A stretch of 64,000 bases of DNA from an archaeon (GTDB lineage: Archaea; Thermoproteota; Nitrososphaeria; Nitrososphaerales; Gagatemarchaeaceae): contig JAJYWC010000006.1 in NCBI GenBank assembly GCA_021791695.1, forward strand, positions 1 through 64,000, written 5' to 3'. A program made the translations under genes and the position numbers. The notes under the pieces were generated by a model, which saw only the letters and a list, made by a program, of their open reading frames with translations, was not told where the DNA came from and did no database searches. Below are positions 1 to 8,929 of this stretch, piece by piece (within the stretch, counting starts at the first letter, position 1; every line of letters starts with the position of its first letter).

Positions 1-1815
1 CCGAGACGCTCGAGGATCGCATCCTCCCTGACCTCCTGGATCCACGCGTCGATGACCATCACGGTGCGCATGTCCTGCAGCAGTTCGTCCAGCTCGAGGT
101 AGGTCCTGGAATCGAGCCTCGAGATGACGGAAGGGCGGTTCTTCTCAAGGAACTCGTACGCCTGGTCGTAGTTCTTCTCCCTTAGAGGGAACTTGGGCTC
201 GAAGTCGGGGCTCCTGCTGATCAGGTGGAGGAGCGCGATCGTGGGGTCCTCAGAGGCCCCGATGAACGCAAGGCTCTTCTTGAACAGCACGCCGGTCGCG
301 GGGTCGATGTAGAGGGTTGAGACCCTCTTGCCGAATCCGGTCGCCTGGAATCGTCCGACCTTGTCAACCACGAGCTGCTCGCTCAGCAGGTATCCTAGCG
401 CCTCATCGATGTGCCTGCTGACCCGCTCGGGACCTATCTGTGCAGCCAGCAGTGTCTTCGAGAAGAGACCATCGACCTCCTTCCGAGTCATCCCGAAGCC
501 CGCCGCTATCGCCGCAAGCAGGTGCACCCTCATGCCCCGGTCGCCCCCGAGCCTGGACTCGATGGGTTCCGGGGAGGTCTTGGTGAAGTGGTCGAGTACC
601 TCCTGGGAGTTGTAGGTTGAAGGCGGTACCAGGACGGTCTCACCGTGGTCGTCGTACTGGGGTCTCCCGGCCCTTCCCGCCATCTGCCTGTAGTCGAGGA
701 CCGAGATCATCGAGTTCATGCCCGTCTCCACGTCGTACCTCGATAGGTCGGCGACGACAACTCGTCTCGCGGGGAGGTTCACGCCGGCGGCGAGTGTAGG
801 CGTGCTGGAGAGCAGCTTGATCGCCCTGGTCCGGTAGTAGTCCTCGACCACCTTGCGGTGCTCGTACGAAAGGCCTGCGTGGTGGAACGCCGACCCCCTC
901 TCGACTATCTCGGCGAGGAGCTTCGATAGCCCGGTCTCCTCTCCGCTCTCGCGTATGAGCCTCGCCGCTTCCCTGCACCGTTCCCTGTCCTGGTCGTTCA
1001 GGAACCCTCTGGTTAGCTCCGAGCCCTTCGTCGCCAGGCTGACGGCCCTCCTCCTCGTCCCGGCGAAGACGAGCGACTGCCCTCCCTCCTTGATCGAGTC
1101 GACCGCGACATCTAGCGCCGCCCCCTCGTTGCTCCTTGTGAGCTCCACCTCGCCCTCAGGGGAGAAAAGTATCCTCCCGTAGTCGTACACGCCCTCCCTC
1201 AGCGGTACCGGCCGCCAGTCCAGGGAGACCAGCTCTGACCTCAGCCAGCGAGCTATCTCGTCGGCGTTGCTTATCGTCGCGGAGAGCGAGATCAGCTGCG
1301 CATCCAGGTCGAGGTGTATCACGCGCGTCAGTATCATCTCGAGGGTGGGTCCGCGGTCTCCGCTCCCGGCGAGGTGCACTTCATCCGAGACGAAGAGCCC
1401 GACCGAGCGAAGCCAACTCACTCCGTGCCTGAGTATCGAGTCGAACTTCTCGTTCGTCAGCACCAGGAGGTCGAACTTGCCGAGGACCTCGCCGCTGGCG
1501 TCGAAGTCACCCGTCCCTATCGCGCATCTTACACCGAACCTCTCCAGCTGCTTGAACTCCAGGTACTTCTCCGACGCCAGCGCCCTGAGCGGGCTCAGGT
1601 AGACGACCTTCCTCCCCTCCTTTACCTTCTTGTACGCCGCCATCATCGCGGTTAGCGTCTTCCCGCTCGCGGTGGGGCTGGAGATTACCAGGTTCTTGCC
1701 CTCTAGCAGACCCGCCTTGACAGCCGCCTCCTGCGGAGGGTAGAGCTCCTTGAAGCCGCTCTCGTCGAGAAAGTCAAGGAACTCCGGTGGGAGCGGAAGT
1801 TCTCGGAACTTCATG
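1..1815 (-). CDS. Ski2/Hel308-like DEAD/DEAH-box helicase (C-terminus truncated by window edge)
   Basis: Reverse-strand translation from ATG (complement of 1813-1815) gives MKFRELPLPPEFLDFLDESGFKELYPPQEAAVKAGLLEGKNLVISSPTASGKT..., with Walker A (SPTASGKT), SDEVH (DExH) and QMAGRAGR motifs. It is open to position 1, so the track does not list it. Confidence 0.9.
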
Positions 1816-1829
1816 AGACCAGACCGCGG

Positions 1830-4800
1830 CTATGCTTGTACCCGTCTGTAGAAGCCGGGCCGGTTCTCCCAGATTATCCCTTCCTTGATGAGCTTCTGGA
1901 TCATCTTGTCGACCTCGTCGTCGGTCTTGAACCTGCCCGACTTTACGAGCTCGTCCCTGAATATCCTCAGCTCTACGGGTTTCTTCTCCGGGCCCTCCAG
2001 CGTCCTGAATATCTCCATCGATGTCGAGAGCTTTCCTCGTTCCCCGGCCGGCTGGCCCAGAAGGATTCCAAAGTCTGCCTTGGTCTTGGTCTCGGTGTCC
2101 GTGAGCACGTCCTCGACCATCCTGTTCATGAGCGCGATAGCCGCAAGCGCGTCCTCCTCGAGGACGCTGTCCCTTAGCATCAGCCTCGCCCTGGCGCTCG
2201 AGAGCCTGATGAGGGATTCGAGCGTCCTCGGCGTCGCTCCGATCTGGCCCTCGGCCACGCTCCGCCTAAGCTGGAGGTAGAACTCCTTCAGCCTGTTCTC
2301 CGCCTCCATCGTCAACCTAGGCGAGACCTTCTTGGCGTAGGAGATGTACTTCTTCATGAGGTCGAACTGGACCGGCGGAGGCTCGGTGTAGCCGCCCCTC
2401 CTGTGGACGTCCAGGATGTGAGTCGCCAGACGTTCGTCCTGGGCGGGGGTCGGCGTGTCCTTCACCACGAAGATCAGGTCAAAGCGCGTGAGCAGAGGTA
2501 TCGGTAGCGTGATGTTGTCGGTCAGGTTCTTGTAAGGGTCGTACTTCCCAAAGATGGGGTTCGCGGCGGCTAGGATCGAGGTGCGGGCGTTCAGCGTGGC
2601 GAAAATTCCCCCCTTGGCTATGGTGACCGTCTGCTGCTCCATCTGCTCGTGCAGGGCGCTGCGGTCGTCCTCCTTCATCTTGTCGAACTCGTCTATGCAG
2701 TTATGGAGATACACGAGGCTCGTTTCGTAGTTGTGGAAGCGTCCGACGCTCAGGTCATAGACATAGCCTTTGTAATTCTCCCTTTCCACCTTGACTACCC
2801 TCTCCCTTCCGCTTTCGAGACTTCGGACTCCCTTGTGGTCAAGATCCAGTGAATCGGGTCTCTCCCTGGAGACCTTGGCGCTGTGACCTCTTATCCCCGA
2901 AATGAAACGGCTCATGTCGGCCCCGGTTATCTCTATTATCGGCAGCTTCTTGTACGTGCCATGGATTCTTCCGTAGACACCCAAGCGGCGGAGCGCGTAC
3001 AGCAAGACCGCTAGTTCGTGTCTGTCGTCAGTCGGATACATCCTCGCCGCAATTATCTTTCCTTTTGACTTGTCGAAGTCTCCGTCGGTGTCAAAGACAC
3101 CTGCAAGGAACGCCCACAGGGAGTCGTCGTCCAGCATGAGAACGTTGTCGGTAGAGGGGTTTCTGAGGACCAGACGGGTCAACCTGACTGTGTCACGGTC
3201 AGAGGTGTGGAGATGGAAAGACCTCTCGACGAGCATGTACTTGCCCAGTTGCCTGGTTCGCTCTCCCTTGTCGTACAGGGTGAAGATCCCGGGCGCTTTG
3301 CCGCGCACGTTCTCGATGATATCGTGATTGACCTTGGACTGAGCGATTGTAATCGCGCTCCTTCCTATATGCCCGTCACCGTAAACGGCACCGATTACAT
3401 AGGCCTGCTCAGGAGCGACCTTCAGGGAGGCGGCGGGCTTGAAGAGCTTTACAGGCGCCTTCAGCTCGTCCCCTAGCGCCACCTTGCCCGCGGGAATCCA
3501 CTTGTTCTCGCACTCCGTCGGTCTCCTGAGCAGGTGTTCCGGCGTTACCTTGAGCGTGAGGCCGGAAGCAAAGGTCAACTTCACGACTTCGCCTTCGTGC
3601 TTCTTCCGAAGCATCCTGTAAGACACAGACGGGAGGTCCACGCGGTTGCGACCGTCGTAGACGGTCACGGGGACGCATGCCTCCTTGCCTTCGCGTCCAG
3701 ACTTGGTCGGGAGAACCTTTCCTCCGCATCGTTTCCAGAGCTCTCCCGCTGAGAGTAGTTCCTGACCTGTGTAGAACTCCATGTCCTCAGTCACACACGC
3801 GATCCCCTGGTCCGCTAAAACCACCACTCCGGCCTCGAGCATGAACGTGTTCTTCTCGCGGATGACAGCTGCGGAGAGCCCCGCAGCGGTGGAACCCTTG
3901 CCAGACGCGAACATCCCCCTCGGCGCGACCTGAGACGCAAACTTGAGCATCTCCGACTTGGCGACCCCGGGGTCCCCGACGACGAACACGTTGATGTCAC
4001 CCCTGAGCTTCGTCCCGTCGGGCAGGATGGTCTGCGGACCGCCGACCAGCAACAGGAGGATCGCCTCCTTCACCGCTTCGTGGCCAAGTATCGCAGGAGC
4101 GATCGACCTGATCAGCCGCTGGTACGCGTCGGGGTTGGAGGCGACGCTCCTTATCAGGAACTCGTCCTCCTTGGTTATCTGGATCTGGCCCGGGTCCTTG
4201 CCCACCACCTCGATGTAGTTGCTGTCGATCTTGGATTTGAAGATCCTCGTCCTCGCCTGGCCCGGAGTGATGTCCTGCTCCGCCCTCACTATCCCCGTCA
4301 GCACAAGCCTGTCTCCCGGCCTGGCCGCGTTGACAATGTCCCCGACGACATCCACGTCGAAGAAGCGGGGCAGCTGCCCCGGCGGAAGCTCCTCGGGGAG
4401 CTCCTGGACCCTCAGTATCTGGCTGTCGATGAACGAGCTTTTCTTCTCGTCGAGCTCGAGGTTCCTCGACTCTTCGCACCCGTCGCACTTGAGCGGCCTC
4501 TTGATGGCCACCCCTTCTTGCAGGACCTTCGTCACGTGCCCGTTCGGGCATACGAAGGCAGCATCGACGAGAAGCGGCCTCAGTTCGGAGCTGCGGACGA
4601 CCATGCCAGCGACGGCAATCATCTTGTCGAGGTGCGAGGTGTCAACCTTGCGAAGCGAGATCCTATCCGTTATCCCCCTGACCCTGACGTTCAGCGAGGT
4701 CCTGATCTGGCTGGCGTACGACGGGTTCTCGGTGCTCAGCACCTCGAACGCAGCTATCCGGAACTCCTTCAGGGACTCGTCGGGCTGCGAGAGCAGGTTC

Positions 4801-4976
4801 TGTCCGAGGTCGGTGTTGAACTGTATGATGTCCTCGTAGTCCACGACGACCGACTTCTCTCCCGTGGCCGCTAGCTGTGCCATCCTGTTGCGGTACTTGT
4901 TCTCCTCACTCTTGTCCTCGTACGTCCTGAGGAACTCCTCGAAGAGTTCGGACATCTTCCGCGTCATGACTGCCAA
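1830..4976 (-). CDS. mcm: Replicative minichromosome maintenance helicase MCM, interrupted by an in-frame intein
   Basis: Walker A GDPGVAKS, zinc-binding CPNGH...CDGC, Walker B ...LADQGIA/CIDEFDKM split by the intein, then arginine-finger/sensor region (LLTRFDLIFVV) and C-terminal wHTH. Confidence 0.96.
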   Translation of the reverse strand: MAVMTRKMSELFEEFLRTYEDKSEENKYRNRMAQLAATGEKSVVVDYEDIIQFNTDLGQNLLSQPDESLKEFRIAAFEVLSTENPSYASQIRTSLNVRVRGITDRISLRKVDTSHLDKMIAVAGMVVRSSELRPLLVDAAFVCPNGHVTKVLQEGVAIKRPLKCDGCEESRNLELDEKKSSFIDSQILRVQELPEELPPGQLPRFFDVDVVGDIVNAARPGDRLVLTGIVRAEQDITPGQARTRIFKSKIDSNYIEVVGKDPGQIQITKEDEFLIRSVASNPDAYQRLIRSIAPAILGHEAVKEAILLLLVGGPQTILPDGTKLRGDINVFVVGDPGVAKSEMLKFASQVAPRGMFASGKGSTAAGLSAAVIREKNTFMLEAGVVVLADQGIACVTEDMEFYTGQELLSAGELWKRCGGKVLPTKSGREGKEACVPVTVYDGRNRVDLPSVSYRMLRKKHEGEVVKLTFASGLTLKVTPEHLLRRPTECENKWIPAGKVALGDELKAPVKLFKPAASLKVAPEQAYVIGAVYGDGHIGRSAITIAQSKVNHDIIENVRGKAPGIFTLYDKGERTRQLGKYMLVERSFHLHTSDRDTVRLTRLVLRNPSTDNVLMLDDDSLWAFLAGVFDTDGDFDKSKGKIIAARMYPTDDRHELAVLLYALRRLGVYGRIHGTYKKLPIIEITGADMSRFISGIRGHSAKVSRERPDSLDLDHKGVRSLESGRERVVKVERENYKGYVYDLSVGRFHNYETSLVYLHNCIDEFDKMKEDDRSALHEQMEQQTVTIAKGGIFATLNARTSILAAANPIFGKYDPYKNLTDNITLPIPLLTRFDLIFVVKDTPTPAQDERLATHILDVHRRGGYTEPPPVQFDLMKKYISYAKKVSPRLTMEAENRLKEFYLQLRRSVAEGQIGATPRTLESLIRLSSARARLMLRDSVLEEDALAAIALMNRMVEDVLTDTETKTKADFGILLGQPAGERGKLSTSMEIFRTLEGPEKKPVELRIFRDELVKSGRFKTDDEVDKMIQKLIKEGIIWENRPGFYRRVQA
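2700..3797 (-). mobile_element. Intein (about 366 aa) with LAGLIDADG/DOD-type homing endonuclease inserted in MCM
   Basis: Host GIA | Cys1 (CVTEDMEFYTGQELLSAGELW) ... C-terminal VYLHN | Cys+1 (CIDEFDKM). Internal motifs AYVIGAVYGDGHIG and LAGVFDTDGDF resemble DOD blocks. Boundaries calculated from codons: Cys1 TGT at 3797..3795, terminal Asn AAC at 2702..2700. Confidence 0.95.
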
Positions 4977-5534
4977 CTACGCTTCCCCCAGCAACGAGCG
5001 CTTCCACTCCTCGGACTGTGACCTCGAAGCCGCGAAGAACTCCTTCTCCTCGGGCGTTATCTTGTCGCCGATGGTCTGCAGGCTGGCGGATGAGCTCACA
5101 GAGAGCAGCTTGCTCAGCCTCCTCCCTATCAGGTCGTAACTGGTCGTCTTCAGCTTCTCGTAGTCATCCCTCCTGTACTTGCCCGCCTCGGCACCGGCCT
5201 TTACCGCAGCCAGTCTCCTCCGCATCTTCAGGTAGAAGTTCGGCTGCAGCGCAGACAACTGCTGCGCCCCGAGCATCTTCTCCCTGGTAAGGGCCTTGAA
5301 TATCTCGACCTCGAAAGCCTCCTCCTGGATCTCGGCCAGGCTGAGCTCGGCGAGCTCCTCCGCGACCCATCGCGGGAGTTCGACGGTCTCGCCCTCCTTC
5401 ATCCTCTCGAGCGTCATGTCGCCGACCTCCAGCTGTTCGACCGACGACCTCACTATCACCCTCACTGGGGATAGCAAGAACTCTCTTTCGCGCCGCTCAA
5501 AAAGTTCCGTTATCGCCTTTCCGGCCGTGTCCAA
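4977..5534 (-). CDS. GINS complex subunit (Gins15/Gins51-like)
   Basis: Immediately upstream of mcm on the same strand; ~185-aa helical protein of GINS type with PRWVAEELAELSLAEI. Confidence 0.75.
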   Translation of the reverse strand: MDTAGKAITELFERREREFLLSPVRVIVRSSVEQLEVGDMTLERMKEGETVELPRWVAEELAELSLAEIQEEAFEVEIFKALTREKMLGAQQLSALQPNFYLKMRRRLAAVKAGAEAGKYRRDDYEKLKTTSYDLIGRRLSKLLSVSSSASLQTIGDKITPEEKEFFAASRSQSEEWKRSLLGEA

Positions 5535-5600
5535 CTACTATCAACCCATTCTCCGAGTTTAGGACTGGACACAGACCGCCTAGGATTAATTAAGTCTATT

Positions 5601-6578
5601 CTAAACTTCGGTCCATCCGCCCGCTCCCGATTTCATCGCACGGTCGTAGACCATCCAACCGACGGCGTTGTCCTCGAAGGCGAGCCCGACCGCCTTGAAC
5701 AGAGTCACCTCCGAGTCGTTCTGCCTGCCTCTCACCTTACCCGATACGAGGCCTGACATCTCACCCTTCACGCTCGACCTGGTCATCCTGCCCTCCCTGA
5801 TCGGTATCAGGATATCCCCCGCCTCCTCCATCGCTGCCGCGAACGAGTCGACAAACACGGAAGCCTTCGAGACGAGGTCGGAGCCGAGTTCCCTGGCGTC
5901 TGGAGTGTATGCGCCTATCGCGATGACGTGGGTCCCGGCCGTCACGTGGACGGCGTCCAGCAGGGGGGTCTTCGAGGTGGTGGCTGTCACGACCACGTCC
6001 GCGCCGGTGGCCGCTTCCTTCACGGTCTCCACGGGCCTCGCCTCCAGCTTGAGCTCGTTCCTGCAGCGCTCCACGAGCGCCTTCTGTCTCGCCCTGTCCG
6101 GGTCGAACACCCTCACCTCGCCGAGACCGAGCTGTGATGCCACGCCGCTCACCTGATAGAATCCCTGCCCACCGGCGCCGAGCATCGCAAGCGTCCGGGC
6201 GTCCTTCCTCGCCAGGTACTGGCACGAGAGGCCGGAGACGGCGCCCGTCCTGATGCCTGTGAGACTGGTCCCGCCCATCATGCACTTTACGTCTCCGTTC
6301 TTGCCGTCGACCAGCAGCACGAATGCGCGAGTCGAGACGACCCCGGGACCCAGGTCGGGATAGACGCTCACTAGCTTGAGGCTCACCGTGTCGGTCCCCC
6401 TCACGAGCGACGGCATGAGCAGAACATTCCTAGCGTCGGTCATCCGGAAGCGGGTGCGCACAGGAGACTCGACGCGCCCCTCTGCTTCAGCGAGGAAGGC
6501 CTTCTTCAGCTCCTCCACGCTCCCCTTCATGTCAGCGAGTGCGAAAACCTGCTCGTTCGTGAGAGTGAGTATCTTCAA
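5601..6578 (-). CDS. Ornithine cyclodeaminase / alanine dehydrogenase / mu-crystallin family protein
   Basis: MMGGTSLTGIRTGAVSGLSCQYLARKDARTLAMLGAGGQGFYQ is typical of the OCD/Mu-crystallin family. Confidence 0.88.
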   Translation of the reverse strand: MKILTLTNEQVFALADMKGSVEELKKAFLAEAEGRVESPVRTRFRMTDARNVLLMPSLVRGTDTVSLKLVSVYPDLGPGVVSTRAFVLLVDGKNGDVKCMMGGTSLTGIRTGAVSGLSCQYLARKDARTLAMLGAGGQGFYQVSGVASQLGLGEVRVFDPDRARQKALVERCRNELKLEARPVETVKEAATGADVVVTATTSKTPLLDAVHVTAGTHVIAIGAYTPDARELGSDLVSKASVFVDSFAAAMEEAGDILIPIREGRMTRSSVKGEMSGLVSGKVRGRQNDSEVTLFKAVGLAFEDNAVGWMVYDRAMKSGAGGWTEV

Positions 6579-6633
6579 CGCACTATCTCCCCGCGGCGCC
6601 CGCCTCTATATGCGCGCCGCGGCGGCTCTGATG

Positions 6634-6641
6634 TTATATAT
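6634..6641 (+). promoter_or_regulatory. Candidate TATA box for rfcS (divergent promoter region with the OCD-family gene)
   Basis: ttatatat in the 6579-6681 intergenic gap; ctatat at 6605-6611 could serve the opposite strand. Confidence 0.4.
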
Positions 6642-6681
6642 CCGCGCGAAAAAAGGCGCGGGGTAGAATGCCGCCGTCTGG

Positions 6682-7653
6682 ATGCGTGCTCTGATGCCCG
6701 TGGAGGAGCTGATGTGGGTCGAGAAGTACAGGCCTCACAAGATAGAGGACGTCATGAACCAGACGGAGGTCAAAGAGAGGCTGACCCCGCTCCTCGAGAA
6801 GCCGAAGGAGATGCCCCATCTTCTCTTCGCCGGCCCTCCCGGTTCCGGCAAGACGACCCTCGCGCAGATTGTCGCCGAGACACTGTTGGGCGACCTGAAA
6901 AACGACTACACCCTCTCGCTCAATGCGAGCGACGAGAGGGGAATAGATACCGTAAGGGAGAGGGTAAAGGTCTTCGCCAGCTACTCCGACAGGCGAGAAG
7001 GAGTGCCGTTCAGACTGGTCATTCTAGACGAGGCGGACGAGATGACCAGGGACGCGCAGACCGCCCTCAGGAGGATCATGGAGGAGAGTTCGAGGTTCAC
7101 CCGTTTCATCCTCATCTGCAACTACTCTTCCAGCATAATCGAACCCATACAGAGCAGGTGCGCGATCTTCCGTTTCCAGAGGGTGGACGCGGAGAGGGTC
7201 ACAAGCTACCTAAAGAAGATAGCCAAGGCGGAGGGTGTAAAGGTTACCGAGAAGGTCCTCGAGGCCATATACGAGGCGACCGGCGGAGACATGCGACAGG
7301 CGATAAACCTGCTCCAGGCTTCGTCCACCGGAGACGAGGTCACCCTGGAGAGGGTGCAGGCCGTCACCGGCGCGACGGTGAAGGCGAGGGCGTCCGAGAT
7401 AATCAAACTGGCGCTGGACGGGGACTTCAACGCGGCCCGCATCAAGCTGGTTGAGCTGACGCGCGTCTACGGCATCCCGGAGACCGACTTTCTGCGGTTT
7501 GCCAACGAGACGGTCGTGTCTTCTGGGGGCGAGAGGATGGCCCAGGCGGTCAAGATCGTGGCGGAGTACGATTACAGGCTCCTGATGGGAGCGAGTCCTG
7601 AGATACAACTGACGGCCATGCTCGCGGAGCTTGCCGCCCTCAAGGACAAGTGA
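6682..7653 (+). CDS. rfcS: Replication factor C small subunit
   Basis: WVEKYRPHKIEDV, Walker A GPPGSGKTTLA, DEADEMT, SRCAIFRF. Start may be 6697 or later rather than 6682. Confidence 0.95.
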   Translation: MRALMPVEELMWVEKYRPHKIEDVMNQTEVKERLTPLLEKPKEMPHLLFAGPPGSGKTTLAQIVAETLLGDLKNDYTLSLNASDERGIDTVRERVKVFASYSDRREGVPFRLVILDEADEMTRDAQTALRRIMEESSRFTRFILICNYSSSIIEPIQSRCAIFRFQRVDAERVTSYLKKIAKAEGVKVTEKVLEAIYEATGGDMRQAINLLQASSTGDEVTLERVQAVTGATVKARASEIIKLALDGDFNAARIKLVELTRVYGIPETDFLRFANETVVSSGGERMAQAVKIVAEYDYRLLMGASPEIQLTAMLAELAALKDK

Positions 7654-7657
7654 TGCG

Positions 7658-8929
7658 ATGGACCTGTCTCTTCCGAGGGGGATCCGGGACGTCGAGCCAC
7701 AGGAGTTCGAACTGCACCAGAGGATCAGGACCGTCTTCGAGGAGCTGACCGCGGCGTACAACTTCAAGCCGATGGAACCCGCCCCGCTGGAGACGCTCTC
7801 GGTCCTTCGGGCGAAGAGCGGTACCCAGGTGGACGAGCAGATCTATCACTTCAGGGATAAGGCCGACAGGGAGATCGGGCTGCGGTTCGACCTGACGGTA
7901 GGGATGACGCGCTACGTCGTCGGCAGGAAGGGCATGAAGCCTCCCATCAAGCTCGCGTCGTACGGGGGCGTGTGGCGGTACGACGAGCCCCAGCACGCCA
8001 GGTACAGGTGGTTCTACCAGTGGGACGTCGAGGTCTTCGGGGACCAGACGGTGGACTCAGACGCCGAGGTCATGGACTTCTCCTACAACCTGTTCAAGAG
8101 ACTGGGCCTGAGCGAGGTCAAGCTCCACGTGGGAGACAGAAGGGTAGTCGAGGAGTACATACGCTCGGTGCTGGGCGTCTCTTCCGACGAGAAGGCGCTG
8201 GAGATGATGCGCGCCCTCGACAAGGTCGCGAAGAAGACTCAGGGAGAGCTGATAGCCGAATACGTATCGAAGGGTGTGGGCGCGGAGGAGATGAGGAAGC
8301 TGCTCGAGTTCGGTTCGACCAGAGGCGCGCCGGCGGCCGTCGCCGGGAGACTCGGAGAAGAGGGCCTGAAGTCCGCTCAGGGCCTCTCAGAGCTCAGTGA
8401 CATCCTCAGGGACAGAGGAGTCGCGAACGTGGAGTACGACCTGAGCATTGTGCGCGGCATCGACTACTACACGGCCATAGTCTTCGAGGTCAAGGACGGG
8501 GCGCGCCCCGACCTCGGTTCCCTGTGTGGAGGGGGAAGGTACGACGCCCTTCCGAGGATATTCGGGAGACCGGAGCTTGCGGCTACGGGTGCTGCCGGGG
8601 GCGTCGAGCGCATCGCCCTTTCGCTTTCGAGTTTTGCAAAAGCTGAACCAAAGTCCGTATACGTGGCCTTCACGGAGGCGGGTCTCGTCAGGGAAGCCCT
8701 CGAATCACTCTCGGAGCTCAGGGGTGCAGGAATCAGGTCTGACATAGGGATTCGCTCGAAGAACCTCCGGAGACAGCTGGAGGATGCCAGCGCGACCAAC
8801 TTCAGGTGGGTCCTCATAGTGGGAAGGAAGGAGCTCGAGTCGGGAAGCCTCCTGCTGAAGGACCTGAGGGACGGGAGCGAGAGACTCGTTCCGCGTAACC
8901 AGTACCTCGAGACTATACTCTCTATGTGA
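7658..8929 (+). CDS. hisS: Histidyl-tRNA synthetase
   Basis: MDLSLPRGIRDVEP start; class II aaRS motifs WRYDEPQHARYRWFYQ, VRGIDYYTAIVFE, GGGRYD. Confidence 0.94.
   Translation: MDLSLPRGIRDVEPQEFELHQRIRTVFEELTAAYNFKPMEPAPLETLSVLRAKSGTQVDEQIYHFRDKADREIGLRFDLTVGMTRYVVGRKGMKPPIKLASYGGVWRYDEPQHARYRWFYQWDVEVFGDQTVDSDAEVMDFSYNLFKRLGLSEVKLHVGDRRVVEEYIRSVLGVSSDEKALEMMRALDKVAKKTQGELIAEYVSKGVGAEEMRKLLEFGSTRGAPAAVAGRLGEEGLKSAQGLSELSDILRDRGVANVEYDLSIVRGIDYYTAIVFEVKDGARPDLGSLCGGGRYDALPRIFGRPELAATGAAGGVERIALSLSSFAKAEPKSVYVAFTEAGLVREALESLSELRGAGIRSDIGIRSKNLRRQLEDASATNFRWVLIVGRKELESGSLLLKDLRDGSERLVPRNQYLETILSM

Noticed and set aside
4080-4874. 264-aa plus-strand ORF opposite mcm
   Set aside because: Shadow ORF within the conserved MCM N-terminal coding region.
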